Below, piece by piece: positions 12,401 through 20,947 of a stretch of 64,000 nt of DNA. Under the pieces are notes generated by a model. It had not been told where the DNA came from. It searched no databases and saw nothing but the letters and a program-made list of their open reading frames with translations. Position 1 is the first letter of the stretch, and every line of letters begins with the position of its first letter. The position numbers and the translations under genes were made by a program. The DNA is from Hysterangium stoloniferum (lineage: Eukaryota > Basidiomycota > Agaricomycetes > Hysterangiales > Hysterangiaceae). The DNA lies in contig WHVD01000036.1 of the NCBI GenBank assembly GCA_015178975.1, forward strand, positions 186,001 through 250,000, given 5' to 3'.

Positions 12401-13452
12401 GGCAACCCTCTGTTAGAATGAAGAAGGGAGGTGGATGTGAGACACAAGAAGTGTGAGAGCTCAGACACAGACACAGACACGAACAAGCGAATGCAAATTT
12501 CACCAGCACGCACTATGGACCCACAATGGTACACAACTTGTAACTACTGTGCTGAGTCACTAAATCTAACACCCTCCACCTCCCATTCTTGATATATGTG
12601 GTTTTTTTTCATGCCATAGCTCCCTCATTGCTTCAGGACATTTGGATGGTCTCCATGAGAAAGCTTTGGCATCATCAATGATTGGAATGGTATTATTAGC
12701 AGCCAGTAATGGAGGCAATGCTGTTGATGCAGTGTCTGGGTCAAGGTCAGCTGCTTCAGCATGGAAATCTGCCCTTAACCTCTCTAATTCATCGTCAAAA
12801 ATTTCCGCTACTGCAGAACAGAGAGTCTTGATGGTATCTCCTTCCATGGGGAGTGGTAGAGGTGACCCAATGTTGACACTTGTAGGATTCAGCCCCATCA
12901 TAACTTGATGTTGAAATATGAATGGAGTCCCTAATATCAAGTCGTACGAATCGAGGTTAGCAACATCAAAACACTGAGTACAATTGATGTTCTGATATGA
13001 AAACTGAGCAGTCGCTGAATAATTGATTTTTGACCATGATCCGTGAACAGCAAGCTGGATAGTAAGTGGTTTTACTAGTGGATCCTTGAGACTAATGTCA
13101 TTGACATGAAGTCTGTAAGTGATCCACTATCAATTAAAGCTTTCACCAGTCATTCATTAATAAATGCCTCAATAACCACAGGTTTTGGCAGGCAACGAGT
13201 AAAGTCTTTTGGTTGCATTGAAGTACGCTGGACCATTTCAACCCCTTCATTTTGCAAGTGACACTTCTTCCTATTTCCTAACATATTTTTCTTAGGCATA
13301 TGAGCAGCATTGACAAACACAACTGCCCCTGACAAGTCCTCTGGGATTTCTCGCCTGGCCACGATATGTGGCACTGTCCATTCATCATGTTGGAGATGGT
13401 CCTTTGTAACCAAGTAAGTTACTGATAACTCCCAGTCACGAATATGATACAA
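9473..13452 (-). CDS. pol region of element A: protease, RT, integrase (fossil)
   Basis: Reverse transcriptase is shown by the catalytic box YLDDIVVYSDS near 12010-12040. Integrase is shown by an HHCC zinc domain (HTHSILVHLGARK ... CKSCSMC, about 10560-10700), then IGIDFVGPLP and the GPF box near 9750. A chromodomain-like tail (EWAVEKIFSHLGKG ... TWLPY) ends at 9473. The order PR-RT-IN is that of Ty3/Gypsy. Broken. Confidence 0.75.
12411..12571. repeat. 161-base solo LTR inserted in element A
   Basis: Begins TGTTAGA and ends TCTAACA, a perfect 7-base terminal inverted repeat of LTR type. It is flanked by CCCTC at 12406-12410 and 12572-12576, a 5-base target duplication. The flanking sequence on both sides is pol of element A. 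This is best read as a solo LTR of a small, probably Copia-type, retroelement that landed in A. It contains a (CAGACA)n-like stretch near 12465-12480. Confidence 0.85.
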
Positions 13453-14054
13453 TCCTGCAGAGAATCAGATGATAAATTGCTGTCGCTCCACTCCATTTGC
13501 ATTGTTAAACACACTTGTCTTATAGTAGAGTCGGAAATGGAGTTTGAGAAGATTGCACATTGCCTCTTGACAATACCTTCGAAGTGCAGGCATATCTTCA
13601 GAGAAACCAGGTATGTATTCCTCATAGACAGCCTCTATTTTATCATCCATGTCCTCATTCAGCCTGAACACTGACCAGGGCATAAACAGAGGTAAGTCAG
13701 TGTGGTTCTCGTCCCATATCCAAAGTCCCAACTCTTCTCCATGTACCCTAAACCAGATGTCAGGATTAATCCCCTCCTGCAGTGCTTCTTCTGGTGGAAA
13801 GTACTCCTTCAGGGCTTCGAGAAGATGCTGCACTGGACTAGTTCCATCTGACCTTGGTGGATCCTCATCCTCCATTGTTTCCCATTGAGTAGCCCCCCCG
13901 CCATTGGGATAGCAGTGCTAATGACTTGTGCCATTTCCCAGTCACCACTAAAGACAGCTTGTTTCGTAATTGCCATTTATAAATGGGGTTGTAAGCAGTG
14001 CACAATTTCATACACCCAATGCTACCATCAAAAGATACCTGAAACCGCTCGGTG

Positions 14055-16332
14055 TCACATTCCTGCTGATATGGACTCAATTCGCAAAAAATATGTACAA
14101 CAATGCTGTTGTATAATCCTGGCAACTGTCACACGGTCTGTGCAGTCATCAGTGAGCTTTTTCCCTAGGTCATTCATGATGCTTTGAGCAACAGTAAACC
14201 CTGGTTCCCTACATTCAACTTTGCCAATATGAAGAGGGTCCCCAGGTATGACATTGTCCCTCACCCAGAAGTCTTCGACTGAATAGGACACCTCAAACCA
14301 TGTCAGTGGATTTTGACCCTCAGCGATTGCAGTATCTGGCCTGAAATATTCTGTGATTGCCCTCTGCAGCCAGGCAGCATAAATTCGATCATGTAAGTTA
14401 TTGAACTGCTGTTGTCTCTCCTCATCCCTAATCATGAATGAGGCCATATGTAGTTGTAACTCTGCCCACTCTTTCTTTCTTTCCAAGTTGGTAAGTTGTT
14501 TTACTTGGACAGATCCAGCAGACATGGCTACCCCCTTTTTCGATGCCGACACAAACTTCCCACGGGGGCAGTTGCGGGATTCGTGACCCTCATTATTACA
14601 GGAGAAACATCGCCCCTCCACTTGAAGTTGATTCATCTCACTCCGACTTAATTTAGGATGCAGTTCAAGAGTGGTACTTCCCAATCCAGATGGCTTGGAC
14701 TGGTAATTTTTCACCCCTTGACCATCAGCCTTCTGCCCCATCTGACTCACTAGGTCCTTCTTTCAGGGCCATATCTGAGGCAATCTGGATGATGAATTTT
14801 CCCTTCTCCCTTTTTCTCCAATCTGAAATTCTTGTGCTGCCTCAAATCGGGTAGCAGTTTTGATGAGTTTCTTCCATGACATATTGTCAGGATTGAGTCC
14901 ATTACCTAACCATTTCTCTTTAATATAGTCATATGCCCTGTCCCACATTATTTGCTTTATTTGTCACTCATGGATGTCAGGAAACCTCCTTGCATTATTT
15001 TTGACATCTCATGCAAAATCATGAAAACATTTTCTACCCTGCCTGGAAGATGTAAGTTGCTTTTGAAGATGCACCTTATAATCAGCAGGAAAGCAATAAT
15101 CGACTAGGCCATCATACACAGCCTTCAAAGTCCACTTCCATTTGCTCAAAGCTACATGCTTCATATAGAAGGAGCTTGCCTTTCCATCAAGGAAGTATAT
15201 AATCAATTTAACTGCCCACTTGCGATCTAACCCATTGATCTCTGCCCAGAGATCATATGCATAGATGAAGGCTTCAAGAACGTCAAGTTCAGCTATGCCA
15301 TTATATATCACAGCCTGCTTCATTTTAACTCCAGCTAACAGTTTTTTAGTCCATTTAGCATCAGCCTTTGACCATTTGCACTTTTCGTGTCTTATTTGTG
15401 TAGAGCTCAGTGAGTTTTTCTTTCCACACTTCTTCTTCCTTGTTTCAGAATGGCTCCCAGTAACATCTTCTGACCCCGATCCTGAATCAGGTGAGTCTGT
15501 GCTCCTTCTACTGATTTCCAAATCAGTGGAAATACTACTGGCTGAATCATCTGATCCATCACTACTAGATGGGCTACTTGAATCGGATGGTTGTCCGAAC
15601 TTCCCTTGCCCTCCTACTGCAAAGTACCCACCCTCCGGCACTTGTGAAGACTCCCGCACATAACAGCTAGTAACTTTCTTGGGCTTCTGCTCTTTTTGTG
15701 GCTGACTATTCCGTGTTTCACTCCCTTTGTGCAGGTTCTTCAAGGGACGTTTGCCTTCCATTCTTCCTTTCCCTTTGTTGGATGGTATCGGCAACTCCTT
15801 TTTAGATCCACCTGTGTTTGCAGGTTCTAACATAGAAGATGTGGTTTCAGTTGTCATAGGTGCGTTTTCGTCCACCTCAACTACAATGGCACTTAGACTT
15901 AGGGAGACAAGGAGAAAAGTTACTGAACTCTCCGACCCTCTAATTGTTCTCCCAGCCTCAGGTAAGGTCCACATTTCTGGTAGCGGCCCAAGCTGATCTT
16001 CATCAGACTCCAAACAATCGGACCATCTAAGCTTAGTGGCCTGGCTGTACTCAAGTGCCATACTCTTGGCTGTTCCCTCCTTGTCATCGCCACTGCTCTC
16101 CATTTCAAACCACTCTGGAAAGAAAAGCGACTCTGGGTGGATGAGAGGTTTCTCCTTGAGATGCTTCCTCCGGAAGGTCTTTCGAGGCACAGCTAGCTCT
16201 TCAGGATACAATAGGTTATACTGGTATGTCCAATTATGGAGAGTTACCTGAGTATGGAGGTATTCATTCATAAGGGGAAAAAGGGCTGTCTCCCTCCCAC
16301 TTTCAAACGATTCATTTGAGGCTTCACTATCA
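14055..16332 (-). CDS. gag region of element A (fossil)
   Basis: Contains an acidic, Ser-rich N-terminal part, a capsid-like region (KMKQAVIYNGIAELDVLEAF at about 15300 and DLWAEINGLDRKWAVKLI after it), and a zinc knuckle C-x2-C-x4-H-x4-C (CFSCNNEGHESRNCP) near 14565-14610. These are the usual order and parts of a Gypsy gag that packages element RNA. The region is broken and not expected to be expressed as one protein. Confidence 0.7.
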
Positions 16333-16442
16333 ATATATGGTAACAATATAAATATTTTAATAGAGAAGGGTCATTGGATACCTTTTGTCACTGACAGGCT
16401 TTGGCAGGAAATTACTTATATTTAGTACTTGGTAGAGCCACC

Positions 16443-17330
16443 CTTTGCCTTTAACATATCTGCAACCCTCCTAGGTATACTTTGAATCAAATCCTGGCAC
16501 ACCTTTGCATCAATCTTGTACCATCCCAAAGCTCTTCCATTCCCTGGGGTGCATTCTCATACCCTGCCAACTTCCTCTTCAGGTGATTCCATAAGTGTTC
16601 AATGGGATTCAGGTCAGGAGACTGTGCTGGCCATGAGAGAACCCTGAAACCATTTTCTTGGAACCAATTCTGGGCCTTCTTACAGGTATGCTTGGGGTCA
16701 TTGTCCTGCTGGAAGATGACATCATCTGCAGATTTACCATAATACCTGAGGCTGGTGTGCAGGTCATCCTCCAGAATCTGTATGTAGAGATCCCCATCCA
16801 TCCTTCCATCAGTCTTGCATGCATAACCCCCCCCCCTCCCACACACACACACAGAGCATGCACCCCCATATCATCAAAGATCCACCACCAAACTTCAGGG
16901 TTCCCTCAACCAGCCTGTCACTCAAGCCCTCCCCTGCCTTTTTCCACACCCACTTCATACCATCTGACCCCAGCCTATTGATTTTTGTCTCATCAGACCA
17001 CACCAACTTCTTCCAGTCCTCCACAGTCCAATCCTGATGTGCCAAAGCAAAGTCCATTCTCTCCTTCCTATGCTTCTTAGAAAGAAGAGGCCTTTTCTTC
17101 TTTACCACAGGCTTCATCCCAGCTGCCTTGAGTCCACGACATACTGTTTGAGGATTGAATGACTGGTTGGTGATAGTGCAAAGTGCCTTTGTTGCATCTA
17201 CAGCTGTATCAGCCTTCCCAGAGCTGATAAGATTGTTGCATCTACAGCTGTATCAGCCTTCCCAGAGCTGATAAGATGTTGTGCAAAACAGATATTGGCT
17301 GTAGAGAGTTGGGAATGATGACCACCAGAA
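16443..17330 (-). pseudogene. Tc1-family DDE transposase, frame-disrupted
   Basis: Catalyses cut-and-paste transposition into TA sites. The catalytic triad is visible: D in WSDETKIN (about 16995), D in [10 protein letters not shown] (about 16700) and E in [11 protein letters not shown] (about 16600), giving the DD34E spacing of Tc1 elements. The C-terminus ends AKGGSTKY at about 16425. Lesions: a C8 run plus (CA)n tract at 16829-16852 puts GCMLCVCVW-type residues in place of the expected sequence and changes frame; a further frame change lies near 16510-16520; and a 44-base tandem duplication (17190-17277) disrupts the N-terminal helix-turn-helix region. The copy is therefore not autonomous, although its ends could still be recognised by a transposase supplied elsewhere. 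Confidence 0.85.
17190..17277. repeat. 44-base tandem duplication inside the Tc1 transposase
   Basis: The unit starting TGTTGCATCTACAGCTG occurs twice head to tail (17190-17233 and 17234-17277), identical by eye. Since 44 is not a multiple of three it shifts the transposase frame. Identity of the units suggests a recent event. Confidence 0.9.
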
Positions 17331-17675
17331 GACTTAGAAAGGTGGAACAATGTTTAGAGTGAAGTCTAGAGATAGTAGCAAAGCCATATCCAGTAGAAAA
17401 TGATATATGTTTGGCAGAATAGCCAGCATCAATTAGAAAAGGATCTCATGCCGGGCAGCAGGGGACAGAGGATGCATAGTTGAAATTAGAAGAATCTTAG
17501 CTGTGAGAGCCCTTCTACTTATGCTTTAGCACAGCATGATCACATGACATGTTGAAAAATATAAACAAGTGCAAACAATTAACATTGTCATATGATTTTC
17601 ATGCAAAAGCCTGTCAGTGACAAAAGGTATCCAATGACCCCTCTCTATTAAAATATTTATATTGTTACCATATAT

Positions 17676-17905
17676 GGATATTACATAATGACATTATGGT
17701 GCCTTGGACTCTGCATAATAGAGCAGGTTGGAAAATATTGTGGTGATTTTTATGATTTTATCTACTGGGGTATAAGTTATACAAGTTGAAACTGCAAAAC
17801 ATTGGATACATTTTGTAAGTCACTGTACATCCACAGAATCTGTTTCATGCCTCATGTGAGTACCATATATTCCAATTCTGTCATGGAAAAAGTGACTGTC
17901 AGTTG
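17676..17905. other. Spacer between Tc1 element and LTR X copy 1
   Basis: About 230 bases without a gene. At 17796-17826 it reads CATTGGATACATTTTG ... CACTGTA, which resembles the end of another Tc1/mariner element (CACTG next to TA). The partner end was not found. Confidence 0.35.
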
Positions 17906-18576
17906 TGTTAAAGTTGCGTGCACAGAGCTTATTGGAGGGTTTCTGGAGAAACCTGCAGGAAAGCCAGTAGGACTTGGCTTCAGCTTATAGGCTGCACCCT
18001 CGTGAGATCATGTTGTCCAATTTCAGATGGGGAGATGGGAGGCCCGGGGAGTCTGGGAGTAGTTGGTGGGTTGAGAGATCAGAGGGTCAACTGTGGGAAT
18101 CCCGTGGAGGTTGAGGGGTCAGGTGGTGATGATTTGGAGGTTGAGTAATAGATAAGTCGGGGAATAAGTTGGGGGTTGAGTGATAGATGAGTCAGAGCCC
18201 ATGGGCTCTGATGAGGTGGAGGCAGTGATTATTGAGAGAGGTTTACTGGGGGAAAACTAAGCTGATTTTCTGACTGGATTGTATGTACAACATCTAACAG
18301 GTTATATAGACTGTGGAATGTATATTATACCAAATCCAGTAATAATGAAATCCAAACCAGTAATCATAAAATGAGATAAGTAAACATCAAATTTGGTGTT
18401 AGGAATGGAATGGAATGGGATGGAGTCCAAAATGTGACAGGTCATTAGACCATAATGGGAATGGGGTGGGAACGGAGTTCGAAATATGACAGGTCATTTG
18501 ACCATAATAGGGGCTCAGTTAGAGAGCTGATGGGTTTTCTGAGGGGGGGTCCAGTTGGCTGATGGGTGGGACAGGG
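17906..18576 (-). repeat. LTR of family X, copy 1, first part
   Basis: Starts TGTTAAAGTTGCG and matches the three other X LTRs at 48520, 50647 and 57130, including the core GGACTTGGCTTCAGCTTAT at about 17970. It is split by element B; the remainder lies at 26320-26540. The orientation is minus relative to element C, whose 3' LTR defines the family. Confidence 0.85.
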
Positions 18577-19307
18577 TGTTAAGAACTGAAAACTGACTGA
18601 TGTCAGTTGGCTGACAGGGACTGATCCGAAGGACTTGGCTTCAGCTTATGTGCTGCACCCTCGCAAATGTCTGTTGAGTGTCCTTAAATTTTGGGTGGGC
18701 AAAGACTAATCCTAACGAGTTCCTTTCGGCAAGATACTGATTGGGACCGAAGGTTAAGTCAAGTGTCGGGCCAAGGGTCGGCGACTGAGAGTGGACAAGC
18801 ACATGCGAAGGCGGATGAGGGGATTCTTAGTACAAGACTGCTAGAGGTATAAGAGGGTATTCTGAGTTGATATTCTGATTGCCTAATAACTACAACTACA
18901 GCGGGTTCATATACAAGTATCAGGCGTCTAACTAGGAGAAGAGCAGAATAGGGTATTGACAATAAGCTTGACTAGGAACAGGAAGTTTATGATTAGTTCG
19001 GAGGCTGATGATAACCTAGAGTGGAATTACGGTAAAAGGAAATAGTTTGAGGACTACAAATATAGATAGGCATATGTGAAACATAGGATAGAATGGATCA
19101 TCATAATAAAAAGGGATGTATCAAAATTCTAACCAGATAGTACGAGTATATTTTGATGTGGGTGTAAAGGGAGTTTGATCACCGCGAAAGCATACATCAG
19201 CTTCGGGAGGCCGATGGTTTCCAATGTGGTAACTTGAAATCATTGATAGGTGGCGATAACCTCGGGGACCGATAGGGTTGCGACACGGTCGTGACATGGT
19301 CGTAACA
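18577..19307 (-). repeat. 3' LTR of element B
   Basis: 731 bases, TGTTAAG ... CGTAACA in plus orientation. The adjacent internal sequence 19308-19330 gives, on the minus strand, the purine-rich tract AAATGGGGGGATAC directly before the LTR, the expected polypurine primer of plus-strand synthesis. Confidence 0.9.
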
Positions 19308-19419
19308 GTATCCCCCCATTTGGCCGAAATCCCAAGGAGGCCGAAAATCTAGATCCCGTACATAAAACTCGTCGGGTACAGTTGGGTGTGTCAAAACATC
19401 ATGTGACTCAGCAAAAATT

Positions 19420-19480
19420 CACATATAAAAATTTGAGGGGTCCTGGCACTTGAAATTTCACTTCTCTTCCCTTGACCACC
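19420..19480 (+). promoter_or_regulatory. Likely promoter of the antisense gene in element B
   Basis: TATAAAA at 19424-19430 is followed by ATTTGAG, then TTGAAATTTCACTTCTC, then the ATG at 19481, 57 bases after the TATA start. Element C has the same arrangement (TATATAAAATTTTGA, ATGAAATTTCTTCTTC, ATG at about 59 bases). The conservation across two families supports a functional core promoter separate from the LTR. No experimental support is available here. Confidence 0.6.
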
Positions 19481-20465
19481 ATGACCATAGGGTCGGGGTC
19501 GAAACCATTCCCGGTTCAATTGACTGTTGCTCCCATGTCGGGACTGAGTAGGCCACCTAGTGCACAGGAACGTCATCGGTTGCTCGAGCAGAAGAGAAAG
19601 GTGTGTGAAGAGGAGGAGCGGAAAGAGAAGGAGGAGCTGGAGGCCATCGAGGCTGAGGAGAAGAAACAGGTGGAGGAAGAGGCCACACACAAGCACTGGG
19701 ATGCAGTGCTTGTGAAGAAAAAGCAGCAGGAGGCCGATCGGGTGTGAGAGGAGGTGGCAAAGAAGAAGCAGGAGGGGAAGTAAGTCAGCTCCCGTATCTT
19801 TTGTGAACCTTGCTAAATTTTTTTTTTTTAGTGCAAGGCTGTGACGCCTTCAGAGTCCGATGACGAAGAGGAAGAGGAGGACGAGGAGGATGCACTGGGG
19901 CCGTCGAGCCCCAAGGTAGGTTCAGTTTCCTAAATAAAAAACTCTTCTAATAATTTTCCTATAGAAACAAAAGCAGGCCCCCAAGGTGGGGCCCGAAAAT
20001 GACCCTAAGTGCAACTGGTGCACGAAACGGGGTTGAACTTGCCATCCTCGGGCCAATGGTCAGGGCCACACCTGTCAAGAGTGTGCTGATCAGAAGCTTG
20101 GATGCGTCTTCCTGGGGGCCGACAGATTGTTCCAAGAGCGACAGGCCGATGCTCTGGAAGAGCAAAACTGCCTTATGTGGACTTACTTCTCAGAGACAAC
20201 TAGGTTCCGATTCGAGACACTGTGACAACAAGGGCTCATGACTGAGCAGTTGCGACTTTTGGGCATCGGGCTGGAGAAGCAGACCAGTGTTATTGAGTCC
20301 CTTGGAGGTCAACTTGAGCAGTATTTAGAAGTCTCAAGTTGTGATGGAGTTGGGCACGAGATTGGGGTATCGGAAAAGGTCGGTGCAGCAGTATCAGTGA
20401 CTGTTGGTGAGGGAGGAGGTTCGGAAGCCGGAGAGGAAGGGGAAGTTGTAGAAAAAGAAACTTAG
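19481..20465 (+). CDS. Antisense accessory gene of chromovirus B: coiled coil, acidic, Zn2Cys6-like (fossil)
   Basis: Runs opposite to gag-pol, between chromodomain and 3' LTR. Exon 1 (19481 to about 19779) encodes a Lys/Glu-rich coiled coil (AQERHRLLEQKRKVCEEEE and on). Intron 1 is GTAAGT ... TTTAG (19780-19831). Exon 2 is acidic (SESDDEEEEEDEEDALGPSS). Intron 2 is GTAGGT ... CTATAG (about 19916-19963). Exon 3 has six cysteines with spacing C-x2-C-x6-C-x10-C-x2-C-x6-C at about 20008-20103, the pattern of fungal Zn(II)2Cys6 clusters, then a helical part and an acidic Gly/Val-rich end. The function is unknown; a DNA-binding or regulatory protein is an inference from the motif. The copy is broken. 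The gene layout matches that in element C. Confidence 0.6.
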
Positions 20466-20561
20466 ATAGTAGAAATATATCGGTTTTTCTTTAAAACAAA
20501 CAAATCATAGCATGAAAACATAATGCATAGTTGGGAAAGGGTCGGATACCGCGTGATAGAC

Positions 20562-20906
20562 TTATAAAGAATTTAGAGGACTGGGTTTATTCAGATAAGC
20601 TTGGTGAAACCCTAAAACGATTTCCGAGGCATTACTGAGCTCTGTAGCTAGGATCTGTGAAGTTTCTTCATCTGTACCTTCATAGCCAGCCCATTTAACC
20701 AAATAAAGTAATTTGCATGAGCGTTGGGGATTATCAATTTTTGAGTCTAGGATCTCTGATATCTCGAATTCGGGTTCTCCATCAATGATCACGGGTGGGG
20801 GTGATGGTTGTATGTGATCCGGTATACTGTTAGCAACACAAGGTTCTAACATAGATACATGAAATACCGGGTACACTGCACGCATGTTGTCGGGGAGCCA
20901 AAGCAT
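20562..20906 (-). CDS. Chromodomain tail of element B
   Basis: Begins with the integrase-linked stretch AVYPVFHVSMLEPC and continues through FEISEILDSKI and LLYLVKWAGYEGTDEETS, a chromodomain of the type that targets chromoviruses to heterochromatin. The KWAGY box is intact by eye. This domain defines B as a chromovirus. Confidence 0.85.
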   Translation of the reverse strand: MLWLPDNMRAVYPVFHVSMLEPCVANSIPDHIQPSPPPVIIDGEPEFEISEILDSKIDNPQRSCKLLYLVKWAGYEGTDEETSQILATELSNASEIVLGFHQAYLNKPSPLNSL

Positions 20907-20947
20907 CCATGAAAGCGTGCCAGCTTGTGCTATAACTTCAAAAGGAC

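Larger units (their letters stand above)
8560..16332 (-). mobile_element. Ty3/Gypsy retrotransposon A (old, broken)
   Basis: Minus-strand Gypsy element. Parts seen from its 5' side (right) to its 3' side (left): gag with capsid and CCHC knuckle, a protease region, reverse transcriptase, integrase, and a chromodomain-like tail. The integrase tail with GPFRISWV and the ending TWLPYQDVQHV resemble a widespread Agaricomycete Gypsy lineage different from elements B, C and D. No LTR pair was found, so both ends are approximate. It is clearly a fossil with many breaks (about ten or more), probably the oldest retroelement in the window. It carries a 161-base solo LTR (12411-12571), and a Tc1-type transposon sits at its right end. 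Confidence 0.85.
16333..17675 (-). mobile_element. Tc1-type DNA transposon with about 68-base terminal inverted repeats
   Basis: About 1.34 kb. The left end (ATATATGGTAACAATATAAA...) and the inverted right end match for about 68 bases with a single difference near base 38, then drift apart after GACAGGCTT. TA dinucleotides lie at both ends, as expected for TA target duplication; the exact edge is uncertain by two to four bases because the ends are ATATAT-like. The element abuts the gag end of element A, so it probably inserted in or beside A. The near-identical inverted ends suggest fairly recent activity compared with A. Confidence 0.9.

Noticed and set aside
19481-20465. Treating the Zn2Cys6-like gene as an independent host transcription factor
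   Set aside because: It lies wholly between the chromodomain and LTR of element B, and its counterpart sits at the same place in element C.
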